From positions 5,666,526-5,730,525 of the forward strand of contig OY757904.1 in NCBI GenBank assembly GCA_963585895.1: 64,000 bases of DNA, read 5' to 3'. This document shows, piece by piece, positions 35,965 through 47,144 of the stretch; within the stretch, counting starts at the first letter, position 1; every line of letters starts with the position of its first letter. The stretch is from Sepioteuthis lessoniana (lineage: Eukaryota > Mollusca > Cephalopoda > Myopsida > Loliginidae). The translations under genes and the position numbers were made by a program. Under the pieces are notes generated by a model. The model was not told the DNA's origin, did no database searches, and worked only from the letters and a program-made list of their open reading frames with translations.

Positions 35965-37027
35965 AATTTTATATTTGTAAATTGCACTTTTATATTCAAA
36001 GAGTATTAAAATGACGATAGGAAATTATTGAATATAAAGAAATAACTATTTATTTTTATGTCTTCAGAAATGTAAGAATTACTTTTTTTTTGCACCTATG
36101 TGTTGAATTAGCCATCAGTTGATGGAAACAGCAGTAGGCTCTCATTGAAGAGGAAATGCAAGAAATGCATTTTAAGTGACATCCGGCATCCCATTCTTTG
36201 ACACGCTTTTAGCACATTTACAAAATGTTCTCTTCCATGAGACCCAAGAAAGTTTTGTACTCCTTTTATGAAAGAGTACTATGGCGCCAGCTCAAGTGGA
36301 CTCAGTTAACCTCTGAACTTGCTCTCAGACATCAATGCCTTTAATGTGATTTTATTGCATTATGTGTTACTCGTATTATAAGCGAGTCGGTCGGCCTGCT
36401 TGTGTAAAGAACATAATGTAATGCAAATACCAAGTTTCAGCATTTACAGATTTGGCTCAGAAGTCTGTGCAGAAGAAGTTGATTTGAACTTTCAGAGGTT
36501 GTATCTTTCTGTCACTGAGACAATAATGTTTATATTTGCCTCACGTTCCCCTGTGCCAAATTTTCAATACAAACATAGAATCCACAATCATCGTTTATAT
36601 TTGCTTTTCCAAAGTAATTCACAAGACCGAGAGTTATGCAATAAGGAAGAAAAAAGATAATTTGCGGTTCGATCAATAACATATGTTGTACATTATACAA
36701 ACCTAATGAGATACAATTCTGAGAAATGATTTAGCTGACTGAATTCAATCTAAAAGACGACTTTTGCTTCACTAGGAAAATCTTTATTGAAAATATCGTT
36801 GATGTAAACACAATCAGCCGAGTGAAAATTAATCCTGTAACATAAGATAAAAGTTAAATCACTGATAATTACTCTTTAGAATTTTTCAAACTTAGTAATC
36901 ATGAAATAGTCTACCGCTATATTTCTCGCTGACAGAATCTCTGAAATATCGAAATATCTTATGAACAGAGTTTTAAGTTAAATCTGTAAATTCAGAAAAA
37001 TGTAATGTTTCAATATTATATATTCTA
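35965..37027. other. Unassigned sequence
   Basis: AT-rich. The open frame at 36,400-36,660 shows no motif. No repeat family is recognised. Confidence 0.4.
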
Positions 37028-37028
37028 C

Positions 37029-37393
37029 AAACGCACTAACATTTAATATTTTACAAACACACTAACGTCATGTACTTAAAAACAATAGTAACATTATATA
37101 CTTTGCAAATACACAAACATTATACTTTTAAAGATACACTAACAACATATTGTTACATAATAGATGGGTGAAATCTATTTTTGACATGTTGTATAGCATT
37201 CTAATTAGTTCCTGAACTGTTAAACTAATAGAAATATACTTTAAGTTCAACCAGTTTGATTGACAACCGTTGCCATCGAGACCACTGTTCTGAGTGAATG
37301 ATTTCAGTCCGGTAACCAAAACGGTTTTAGAGTTAAAATAAATAAGTCAGTTGTTGAGAAATTGTTTTTCTACTTTTGCTAGGAAATAAACAC
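37029..37393 (+). repeat. Left ~365-bp direct repeat flanking REL-LINE
   Basis: Begins AAACGCACTAA and ends AAATAAACAC. It matches 38,858-39,218 with about 17 substitutions and one 4-base indel (about 95% identity). The first third contains loose tandem units of the type 'tttacaaacacactaac'. The repeat ends exactly where LINE-derived sequence begins, as expected of a target site duplication. Confidence 0.85.
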
Positions 37394-38857
37394 TATTCAA
37401 AGTTATTGCTGAAGTGGTATCTGAGGCAATAAAATCGAATAGATTCAGTCCCGGAAGACATAAGGTTATTTTTTGTAAGAGCGTGAAGTTCGAAACAGCC
37501 GCAGACAAAAAATAAAGTAACGCTGTTATTATCGGCGCCAGATTGGCAATTGTTGGTGGACCTGGAAAGGCAGACGAAGTTTCCAGCACATATCGTGGAG
37601 ACAAAGCTTCCACCAGATATAGTAATGTTTTCAAATTCCACAAAGAAAGTGATAATGTGGGAACTGTCAGTCCCATGGGAAGAAAACATGGAGTCCACTC
37701 ACGAAAGAAAGATAGCAAAATATGAACCGCGGGTAGAGCAATGTCGAGTGAATGGTTGGCAGGCAATATGCCCGGCAGTTGAAGTGGGATGTCGCGGATT
37801 TAATGCAATGTCGATGAGTAAAGCTTTAACAAGCATCGGCATTTCAGGAGGGGTAAAAAGAAAGGCCCAGAAAAATATTACCAATACTGCTGAAAGAGCA
37901 ACGAATTGGTTGTGGATCCGAAGGGCGAATAGTTGGGGTTGTAGATAGTTGGAAAATTAGAGGAGGGGGGTAAAAATAAATGAAATAAAATAAAATAAAA
38001 TATTTTTTTTTTAAATTCCGTCTTATTCTAAACGATATATACGTTTTGTAAGTTTTTATTTAGTCATATATTTTATTTTTTATCTATTTTATTTATTTTT
38101 TGCGTGAAGGTGTGTGGTTGTATTAGGTTTTAAGCGTTCATTTGAAATCAATTCATTTAATTGAATATCTTAGACGTAAATTTTGTAAATATAGCATTTT
38201 AAACGACAATAGTTTCGTGAAGAGTCCAACATATTACTCAGGTGTGTTTTCTTTTTTTTTTTTTCTCATTCGTAAACCGTTCGATGAGGAAATTTTAACA
38301 TATAGTAATGCGCGGCGTCTGTTTTAGTTCGTAATTGTATATTTATGTACAGTGTTTAATCAAAATAAGTTTTAAAACAAAAACTAAACATATGTCAATT
38401 TTATATAGGAGTTTGTTGTTTTAATCGCAATTTTATGTTTATGTACAAAATTCTTTTTATTTATTTTTTTTTTCGGTAAGTTTGAAAAAAAAAGAGGGGG
38501 GAGAAGGAAAAAGGAAGAAATACATAGCGGAGTGAACAAATAGCCGAATAAAGACGTCATTGCGACCGAAAAGCAAGAATAAACTGGCCTCCTGATTTTA
38601 AAGAAATAATTTAGAAGTCATCAGAAGAGCTTAGCTCTGATTGGCTGTAGCAAAATTACATATATAGTCATTTTTTTTCTTGTGTTGATGCGCAGGTTAG
38701 CTTCCGGGATGTGAGTTGGAGTAAGATCAATGCCAACTAGGTCATTTGGGTGAGGGGGTCTGATGTTGCAAGACCTGACCCCCCCCACACTATGAACCCA
38801 AAGGAAATATCACTGATGATCCATCCCGATGCATCAAGGAAGATGTATGATATAAAA
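37394..38857 (+). mobile_element. 5'-truncated REL-endonuclease LINE insertion
   Basis: Starts abruptly inside the protein at KVIAEVVSEAIKSNRF, contains the restriction-like endonuclease domain to about 37,948, then about 900 bases of non-coding 3' sequence. The 3' sequence includes 'gatgatccatcccgatgcat' and ends in a short A run (TATAAAAAAA) at 38,851-38,860. Direct repeats of about 360 bases flank both ends. The domain is homologous to the 3' end of the relic at 49.7-51.8 kb. Confidence 0.75.
37400..37948 (+). pseudogene. REL-LINE endonuclease domain, nearly open
   Basis: Two overlapping frames. The first (37,400-37,517) ends with a stop after VKFETAADKK. The second is open to 37,948 and reads DLERQTKFPAHIVETKL, then the nuclease core PDIVMFSNSTKKVIMWELSVPWEE (PD...E as in PD-(D/E)XK enzymes), HERKIAKYEPRVEQCRVNGW, VEVGCRGFN, and AERATNWLWIRR at the end. 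The RT part is missing. One frameshift near 37,520 is the only clear lesion. The function in an intact element is target cleavage for integration; here it is a dead 3' fragment. Confidence 0.75.
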
Positions 38858-39218
38858 AAACGCACTAAGATTTAATATTCTACAAATACACTAACATCAT
38901 ATACTTAAAAACAATAGTAACATTATATTCTTTGCAAATACACAAATATTATGTTTTTAAAGATACACTAACAACATATTGTTACATAATAGATGGGTAA
39001 CATCTATTTTTGACATGTAGTATAGCATTCTAATTAGTTCCTGAACTGTTAAACTAATAAAAATATACTCTAAGTTCAACCAGTTTGATTGACAACCGTT
39101 GCCATCGAGACCACTGTTCTGAGTGAATGATTTCAGTCCGGTAACCAAAACGGTTTTAGAGTTAAAATAACTTAGTTGGTGAGAAATTGTTTTTCTACTT
39201 TTGCTAGAAAATAAACAC
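38858..39218 (+). repeat. Right ~361-bp direct repeat flanking REL-LINE
   Basis: Second copy of 37,029-37,393, starting directly after the LINE's terminal A run and ending at AAATAAACAC, after which the sequences differ. The stretch 39,219-39,755 is unassigned AT-rich DNA. Confidence 0.85.
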
Positions 39219-39754
39219 CCATTTAACATGAACACGATACTGCGACTAATTTTTCTGTTTCAAGGGCTATTTTACGATGCGGTTTAAGATATCTAATGAG
39301 AACAGGACTGCTATCACCACTAATAAATATATTTAACTTACACTGGAAACTAATTATAAGAATGAAATGAATTAAGCAAAATCTTTTCAGTCATGTCAAT
39401 AAACTACATTTTTATTTTGTTAATTTCAGCTTTTTCCACTCAGGATCTGATGAGTCGGTCTTTGAAGGGTTAAAGGATATTTCAATTAATAGTTAATTTT
39501 ACAATAGGTATTTTCAAAATGCTATAATTAGAAAAGCATGCGATTTTTTCAATGTTGAATATATAATAGTTGATTTGTGGCTGTTTCTTTTTTTACGCTG
39601 AATCCGAAAATCATTTTTTCCTAATCAGATTAGATTTCTCAGATTTAAGTTCTTACTTAAAATGTAAAAGACAGTAGTATAAGTATTTATTTTCTTGTTA
39701 AATGAAACAATTAATGGTAAATTTAGGGCTGATATATTCAGAGATAGCTCACAT

Positions 39755-41120
39755 TGCTCTATCGTAAACTGAGGAATACACAAAAGAAGCTATTCATGGA
39801 TGAAAGGTCTTTTCAGTGCCCTGCAGCTACCATATCCTGTTTTAAGCACCAGTAGTAGTCAGCGACAAAGTTTCCATCCCATCAGCCTAGGTAGCGCTCT
39901 TCCATAATGTGAATGTCTTGATGAAAGCAGAGGTGGTTTTCCAGGAAGTTTGTAACTACTGACTTCAGTGACTGCCAGAGACAATTCAATTTCGCTTAGT
40001 GCTTCGTCAAACATTGGGTCCTTCCTGAGTTCTCTTCTTTGAGGGTTTCCAAATATATCAGTCTTCAGTTTCTCCATACTAATTAGTGGTAACTTCTCTT
40101 GGAGGAAAGCAACCTCGCTGCCTTCCCTCTACATTCCCTTGACAAAGTTTTTCATTACTCCTACCGAGATATAAAATGGTGGAAGCAGTATTTTGTTCGG
40201 TTCAACAAGACGGTGAAAGTGAAGGTTATGCAAGCCAGGTTTTAACACTAGTCTTAATGGCCACTCTTGTATTACATAATGTTGGTCGTCAGCCCGGTTG
40301 TCCCAGAAACAGAAAAAAACAAGGATACTTTGTATACCCATCTTGGAGCCAGAGGACCAGTCCAACCACGTTAAGATCTCCACGGATCAACCGTTTTTGC
40401 TCCTGGTAGTTAACAGCAGACAGCAAATGATCCATGCTGTTGTGAGTTTCATTTGTATTGAATGCCCAATAGGGATAGATCGAAAGCTATTCCCATTATG
40501 TGGAAGAACTGCTTTGAGATTTCTACAGGGCGAGTCAATAAAACCTATGAATTCTGCAGTATCCTACACTAAGCCTATTGATTTGATCAATCCAGCAATG
40601 TTGTTGCAATAGAACAATGATGACTTTTCCAAGAACTTGAAAAACTGTCTTAATTCTCTCTTACGGTCTTAATACTCGTCAAACGTTGTTAATGGTGCCA
40701 ACAGATGTTTCTTTTTTCGAGGTGAATCCAGCAGTTGAGTAGACTCCTTTAAAAGGCCCAGGTGTCCTGTCAGGTCGTTAAGTTCTGCTTGTGCCAATGG
40801 TACTGGTTGGTCGTCCTCTTCAGGCTTGTAAGCGTCATCCCCAGCTACAACAGTCATGTCACTATGTTAAGACCCAGCAATATTTCATGTTATCATCTGG
40901 CTAAGAACAGAAAGGTCTGGGCCATGAGGGATTGGTCTTTTGGCAGAGGGAACATTGGGATATTGGACTTGGTGCTTGTTCTTACGATTTATTCCTTTTA
41001 GATTTATCATGCAGAAATAGGAGTCATTAATGTGATCTCTTCCTTCCCTCCAGACCATTTGAACGGCAAATGTCATACTCTTCTTTTTACTATTCCTACA
41101 ATCCCTCAAATTATCTACAC
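39755..41120 (-). pseudogene. Degenerate copy of a widespread uncharacterised protein family
   Basis: Reading minus from 41,110 to 39,760 gives, in order, MTFAVQMVWREGRDHINDSY, YPNVPSAKRPIPHG, ELNDLTGHLGLLKES, IDSPCRNLKAVLPHNGN, ADDQHYVIQEWPLR, NKILLPPFYISVGVMKNFVK, then near 39,925-39,880 FHQDIHIMEERYLG and ADYYWCLKQDM. This matches a multi-copy protein family of unknown function that I recall from insects, spiders and cephalopods (MVWRE..DH..CYFC and HGERFHQDI motifs). Frameshifts, stops and an internal deletion before FHQDI make it non-functional. The lack of introns over 1.3 kb suggests a retrocopy or transposon origin. The function is not known. Confidence 0.65.
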
Positions 41121-43087
41121 ATATTTTGCAGCAAATCTTGGGAGCAAATAGCTTATCCTGCTCCCGTAGTAAGTGATTTTTGCTTAAAGGTTAGGAAGAA
41201 CCACATTACCGTAGATATAACAGAACCTGTCAGAATTACTCTTACACTTGCGATCCATTCTTATAGGAATACCAATGTCAAGCTGAAAAGAGAAAAAAAT
41301 AAACCCGCATTCAACTCGTCATTGACACTTGACACAGTACATTAAAATCAGTTTAAGTTGAGGGATAAGCTCTTCCCCCTCAAGGTATGTGAGTGTTAGC
41401 GAGTAGGATGGTACACTGTAGTTAGGTACACATACAACATTATACACTATACTAAACATCAAGCACCCATGATCAGCTGTGACAAGTAGAGTAAACAGAC
41501 TTTTGAATAATTGTTATTACTGTGTACAACTTGTTGGGAAGTATTCCAGCATATCTTAAAAACCAGACATGACTACAGTGAATCATATTTTCTAATCTAG
41601 CATAAAAAAGCAATCACATGTCACTTGATAAACCTTTGACCTTTGGAAAAAGTTTGATGCAGGTCTGTGTTATTGAAGTCTCCATATATCTGTGTTTGTA
41701 TCTATAGTCTGTTTCTTTCAAACATAGTAAAATTTAATAAAATTTGGGAATTAAAGTTTTAATGATGAATTCAAACGCTGATTAGTGAAGTCGCGGTTGT
41801 GGATTCCTTGAGTGGTGATCTTACTAGCCTAACATTAAAACATATAGAAACACCACATATAAAAGAGGAAATCGCCTGTGACGTCATCGTCATTTCTGGT
41901 GTTCAGATCAATGTATATACCCATATTTCTTTTTTTGTTTTGGACTAAAGAAACTTTCTTTACTAAAACTGTTATTAAAACAATCTCACGCAGGACACTC
42001 AGGTATTTGACATATGAGAGTCTAAAGTCAAAAGACAACTTTCGCCCGAAACTCCATTGCTGAGATTCACGTAAACCATTAAGGGTAAACGTTGCCTGGT
42101 TGTGTTTCTTTTTATTTTCTAAGAAAGTAAAAAAATGGCTTATTTGACCCAAACCAATAATAGTTAAAACTGCATTTTATCTTGTCTTCTGCATAAAGAA
42201 TATGTTGGCGCTCATTTTACTTTGCAGAAGATTTCCGAATTAATGGCATTGACAGATCTTAAGATAACGATGTAAGATAAATCTAAATAGACTTCAAATC
42301 AAAATTCGTAAGAAAATTCTACAATAGCAAAATTTATTCTTTTGTATACAACAACTCTGAATTTGAACACTTCTGATAAGTGAAGCATTGCTAGGAAAAC
42401 TTATTCCATATTTTATGCAACATTCAAATCTTAAAGACTATAGTGGTTAGTTGAAAATAACATGGAGAATCGGCTCGTGTGATTTATTTTTAAAAAACAC
42501 GCGAAATAAATCAAGGCATAAAGACATTGAAATAACAAATCAAAATGAATTCCATTTAAATTGTTATACGACATATTCGCAATTCTTCCACCAAACCACT
42601 TCAAATAGTTTGACATTCAAAAAGAATACGAAAAAGGCCAAAGATTCTTCATTCTATTACTGTTGAAAGAGAACTACAACATTGCAATATTGTCAATAGA
42701 ACCTCGTGTATAAAATGCATTGCAGTAAATGGGTTGGTCTGTCCATTATATTTCTTGAAGCTTTAGTCTTGATTTGATGATTCTACAATACAATAAGAAA
42801 TCTTCAATACAACAAAATATCATCAAGGATGTGATATTAGACGGAGTGACTATTGAAATATAAAGTCACATTCTATATTCACTCTTTGTCGGCAGCAATC
42901 TCAACGAAATCATTGTATTAAAATATAGAAATTAGCTTTTCTTTACAATTTTGCACACATTTGAATACCTGTTTTGAACCAATGTTAAATTTAGAAGGTT
43001 GTAAGCAAAAAGTTGAACCAGAATGTTCTTTTGTATTGTTGTTATTTTGACAAAATAGACATTTGGTGTGTTAGTAGATAAGGTTAG
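41121..43087. other. Stretch without recognised features
   Basis: AT-rich. The open frames near 41,835-42,152 and 42,451-42,666 show no family signature. Near 41,875 a 'gtgacgtcatcgtcat' block stands out, but without context. Confidence 0.4.
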
Positions 43088-43099
43088 ATGTATGTGTGC

Positions 43100-43141
43100 A
43101 TATACGCAGGAGTATGTGTGTGTATGTGTGTGTGTGTGTGT
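43100..43141. repeat. (TG)n microsatellite fused in frame to the RTE frame
   Basis: TG-rich tract at the 5' truncation point of the second open RTE copy. It contributes the apparent N-terminus (…VCVCMCVCVC) of the longest frame in the window. Confidence 0.85.
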
Positions 43142-44542
43142 TTGCGAGTCGACATACTGCTCCGACACTGCAACGCAGTATACAATCAAAATCCGATAGA
43201 TAGATGGACGAAGGGATGCATACTCCCCTTCCCTAAAAAGGGAGACCTCGGATTAGCCAAAAACTACCGAGGCATAACACTTACATCCATAGCTGCCAAA
43301 ATCTACAATGCCCTACTACGAAACCGCATAGAACCCAAAATCGACAACATACTTAGAAAAAACCAAAATGGCTTCCGAAGAAATAGATCTACGACCTCAC
43401 AAATACTAACCATCCGCAGAATCCTTGAGGGTGTACGGGCAAAGAACCTACAAGCTACATTAATATTTGTCGACTTTACCAAGGCTTTCGACTCCATTCA
43501 CAGAGGAAAGATGGAACAAATCCTACTAGCGTACGGCATACCTAAAGAAACCGTAGCGGCAATAACGATTCTCTATAGAAACACTAAAGTAAAAGTACGA
43601 TCACCAGATGGAGACACAGAATACTTCGACATTGTAGCAGGAGTACTACAAGGGGACACGCTGGCTCCGTATCTCATTATCATTTGTCTAGACTACGTAC
43701 TTAGAACATCGATTGACAAAATCAAAGAGAATGGCTTCGAACTGACGAAGAAAAGAAGCAGAAGATATCCCGCAACAACAATTACCGACGCCGACTACGC
43801 CGATGACATAGCGATACTGGCAAATACACCTGACCAAGCCGAAACACTTCTGCATAGCCTGGAACGAGCAGCAGCAAGCATAGGCCTCCATGTTAATGCA
43901 CACAAAACGGAATATATGTGCTATAACCAAACAGGGGACATCTCCACTCTAGAAGGAACCCCTCTTAAACTAGTAGACAAATTCACGTACCTAGGAAGCA
44001 GCGTCGAATCAACCGAAAAGGACATCGAAACGAGGTTAACGAAAGCATGGACAGCTATCAATAGGCTATCGACTATATGGAAATCAGACCTAACCGATAA
44101 AATGAAACGCAGTTTCTTCCAGGCAGCGGTCACATCGATACTGCTGTATGGATGCACTACATGGACGCTAACAAAACGGCTGGAGAAGAAACTAGATGGC
44201 AATTACACAAGAATGCTGCGTGCAATCCTCAACAAGTCCTGGCAGCAACACCCCACAAGACACCAACTGTACGGCCACCTGCCCCCTATCACGAAATCTA
44301 TTCAAGTTAGGCGAACCAGACATGCAGGACATTGCTGGAGAAGCAGAGATGAACTCATAAGAGATGTACTCTTATGGATCCCCACACACGGCCGCGCAAA
44401 AGCAGGACGACCAGCACGAACGTACATTCAGCAGCTATGTGAGGATACAGGTTGTTGTCCTGAAGACCTACCTAGGGCGATGAACGATAGGGAGGAGTGG
44501 CGAGAGAGGGTCAGGGATATCCGTGCTGCCAGCACGATATGA
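43142..44542 (+). CDS. RTE-type LINE RT, open frame, 5'-truncated (copy 2)
   Basis: Open frame from 43,088 (484 codons), of which the first about 18 residues come from the microsatellite. Genuine RTE sequence starts near LRVDILLRHCNAVYNQNPIDRW. Residues counted from the 43,088 ATG: CILPFPKKGD 44-53, motif A FVDFTKAFD 127-135, motif B GVLQGDTLAPY 185-195, catalytic YADD 237-240. The C-terminal region includes HAGHCWRSRDEL and ends RAASTI. It is about 75 bases longer at the 5' end than copy 1. The N-terminal endonuclease is absent. The TGA stop begins the GATGAT tail (to about 44,551). Relative to copy 1 there are 15 substitutions in 1,326 bases, three of them amino-acid changing (F/I, K/R, T/S), and no indels. 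Confidence 0.85.
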   Translation: MRVDILLRHCNAVYNQNPIDRWTKGCILPFPKKGDLGLAKNYRGITLTSIAAKIYNALLRNRIEPKIDNILRKNQNGFRRNRSTTSQILTIRRILEGVRAKNLQATLIFVDFTKAFDSIHRGKMEQILLAYGIPKETVAAITILYRNTKVKVRSPDGDTEYFDIVAGVLQGDTLAPYLIIICLDYVLRTSIDKIKENGFELTKKRSRRYPATTITDADYADDIAILANTPDQAETLLHSLERAAASIGLHVNAHKTEYMCYNQTGDISTLEGTPLKLVDKFTYLGSSVESTEKDIETRLTKAWTAINRLSTIWKSDLTDKMKRSFFQAAVTSILLYGCTTWTLTKRLEKKLDGNYTRMLRAILNKSWQQHPTRHQLYGHLPPITKSIQVRRTRHAGHCWRSRDELIRDVLLWIPTHGRAKAGRPARTYIQQLCEDTGCCPEDLPRAMNDREEWRERVRDIRAASTI

Positions 44543-44551
44543 TGATGATGA

Positions 44552-44563
44552 TATATATATATT
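44552..44563. repeat. Short (TA)n between RTE tail and Penelope
   Basis: The RTE GATGAT tail runs directly into a short TA tract, after which the Penelope terminus begins. Confidence 0.7.
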
Positions 44564-44564
44564 G

Positions 44565-45740
44565 GCCGCAATTCTTCGTTATGAATATTTGATTGAGCAT
44601 AATAGACATTTTTGTCCACTTATTTTTTTGGTTAATCCTTTGGAATTGCCGTATTGATCTTATGATATTCGGAGGGAATTGGTTGATAAATCTTCCATAA
44701 TTAGTTATTTCCCAAGTACTTTCTGCCCATCTTTGGGCCATCATCAGGGAAGGATGTATTACAAAAATGATATAACTTTTGTATGTACATTACTACTTTG
44801 TAAGAAGAAGAGCGTCTCTACTGTTGTATTGTGTAGCGTTTAATTTTCGAATTTGTTTCTATAAATAGCGTCAGTAGCTAAAGACATTTAAATACATTAG
44901 CACTGGTTTCAAAATTAATTCTGTTAATTCTAGTTCCTAATATGTAGTGTTTCGAGAATCTATAGTTTTTGCTTGTTAATTTGATGTTCTAATATTGTTG
45001 TGTTTTCGGTAAGAATTTTCCGTAATCCTTTTGTAGGGCATGAATGTTTTTTTAAATGCTGTGCTATGGAACTTGTATCAGAAAGGTGCATTGTAAGTCT
45101 TTTCGATAGGGTACTTGTGGTTAAACCAACATATATATTATTATTTTTAGAGATAACATATCCTAAAGGACATTTAAATTGATATATAACGTTGTTTTTT
45201 TTTTTTTTTTGCAAAACTCCAATCGAGGGATAGGAATTATTTTAATGACTAAGTTGGACGTTTTAAATTTATCATAATATATAATAAGTTTTATTTTTTA
45301 TTAGGATCTTAGGGAAGTATGTTTCTATGAATCAATGTTTTTAATTGTAGAGCATTTGGTAAACGGTAAAAAGTTTGATAAATGTTACGGTAAAAAAGTC
45401 TGAAAAATGTTTGTTGATTGCAGGGAGTAGTACAGTGTTTATTTTGTTGGTTAACATTTTTAATTATACGTTTAATTTGTTCATCAACAATATAATTAGG
45501 GAACCCATTATTGATGAGAGCCTGTTTTATTTTTTCTACTTCTTTATAAAATATTGTTTGGAGGAGGAGATCAGTTTGGCACGGGATATCAGTTTATTAA
45601 TAGTTGCTTTTTTTTATATCTGAAGGGGTATTCACTTTTAAAGTTGAGGGTACAGGAGTTCTTATTTGAGGGTTTTTTGTAAGCAGAGGTAGTGAAGTTA
45701 TTATTGTTGCTAGTATCAATGAGAACATCTAAAATAACAA
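44565..45740 (-). pseudogene. Penelope-like element, RT end and GIY-YIG, minus
   Basis: On the minus strand from 45,740: FLDVLID-like (degraded), RKPT-type linker, TIFYKEVEKIKQALINNGF, NQQNKHCTTP, KTLIHRNILP. Then an open 84-codon stretch (45,214-44,960) begins after a lysine run: VIYQFKCPLG, NNIYVGLTTSTLSKRLTMH, IAQHLKKHSC, ILENxxxI-type end. NIYVGLTTSTLSKRL is the Y..G....L..R pattern of the GIY-YIG nuclease. About 390 bases of non-coding 3' end follow. The RT fingers/palm are missing. Penelope elements use this nuclease for target cleavage. Confidence 0.75.
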
Positions 45741-46062
45741 GCGAAAACTACAGATTCTCGAGGCACTAAATATAGGAACATGCAACCCAAACTTAGCAGA
45801 ATTCTTTTGAAACTAGTGCTTATCTAATGTATTTAAATGTTTTTAGCTACTGACACTATAAATAGAAACAAATTCGAAAAGTGAACCTACACAATACAAC
45901 GGTACAGACGCTCTTTTTCCAAAGTCGTAATGTACATACAAAAGTTACATCATTTTTGTAATACATCCTCCCCAAAGTTGGGCAGAAAGTACTTGGGAAA
46001 AAACTAATTATGGAAGATATATCAACCAATTCCCGCCGAATATCACAAGATCAATACGGTGT
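45735..46062 (+). pseudogene. Penelope-like element 3' end, plus, head-to-head
   Basis: Starts in the final coding block (RKLQILEALNIGTCNPNLA), then repeats, in plus orientation, the non-coding end seen inverted at 44,565-44,880 ('cttgggaaaaaactaattat', 'tatcaaccaattcccgccga'). The two partial copies therefore meet head-to-head with their 3' ends facing outwards. Confidence 0.75.
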
Positions 46063-46064
46063 CA

Positions 46065-46065
<1 letters not shown>

Positions 46066-46111
<46 letters not shown>

Positions 46112-46137
46112 TCCAAATAGGCTCCAGTGTGTGTGTG

Positions 46138-46187
<50 letters not shown>
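46066..46187. repeat. (TA)n and (TG)n microsatellites
   Basis: About 22 TA units, a 19-base spacer, then about 31 TG units with one interruption. Confidence 0.95.
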
Positions 46188-46189
<2 letters not shown>

Positions 46190-47144
46190 AATGCTGATCA
46201 AAACTTCAGGATATGGGAGATTCATTTTTATCTTTGTTTGACGTGTCTTCTGGTGTTGAACGATAAATAAGCAAGATAAACGATTTTTGTACTTCAATTT
46301 GGGTGGTTTATATCTGAAAATCCGAGAAGATTGCGTACTCCATATATATGATTTAGAGTTTGACAACAGGAGAAATTAGTTCAGGACAGAGGAGTTAGCG
46401 ACAATGACCCGTGTCATGTCAGAGTAAAAGAGATGGGCTCAGGATAAATAGCTGTGAGAGTGATTTGATGAGAGTCGCTTCGATAGCAGTTAACAGAGAC
46501 AAGATGGACCCAGAACATAGAAGCAGTTTGTAAGCAGCGACCAGACACAACAAAGTGGCAGACTAGAATTGGTGCTGTACAACAGTAGGATCAGAGCACC
46601 ACTAAAAAAGAAACTGAGGTGTCACATCCAACTTGTCTGTGAGTAAATTCAATTCCTAAAATCCTGTGTTGGCTTTTCTTTTTCTTTATCCTGTGCATCC
46701 TCTGTCTTCTTGGATCGTGCACTGTTATATGCATCTGTAGAGTGCAATATCGTGGGGTCATAGTATCGCGTCACAGAAGATTATATACCAGTGTCACAAA
46801 GTGCACAAAGTATACATAATCAGCAAATGCGAGGGCAGCAGGAGAGGCGGTCTCGTCACTTACCTTATTTTGAAAAGAAAAGTTTGAAATATCTATCGGT
46901 GATAGATCAATGTTTCTATTGGGTTGTCCCGCCAAATGCCTTCCTTCGTGTGATCTCTCAGGTCAAGTGGATAGTTTACCAATGCTCATCTTCTTTCCAA
47001 GTAATATAACATGAGCGTAGAAATGTTTTCATATTTATTGAATATTCTTTCCATTCTACCTGAATAACTATGCTTTGTTTCGATACGAATAAGCGTGGTG
47101 TTTTAAAATTTACCAAGTGAAAAATAAAGTCTTCCTAAGAAATA
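46188..47144. other. Unassigned, possibly LTR-related
   Basis: 46,370-46,800 is less AT-rich than its neighbours and has no family match I can name. An open frame at 46,791-47,009 (MSQSAQSIHNQQMRGQQERR start) could be the beginning of a Gag-like protein downstream of an LTR, but no zinc knuckle or second LTR is visible. Confidence 0.3.

Noticed and set aside
37550..37948. Host nuclease gene
   Set aside because: The translation is the endonuclease end of a LINE, with the family's C-terminal AERATNWLWIRR block and a homologous relic at 51.4 kb.
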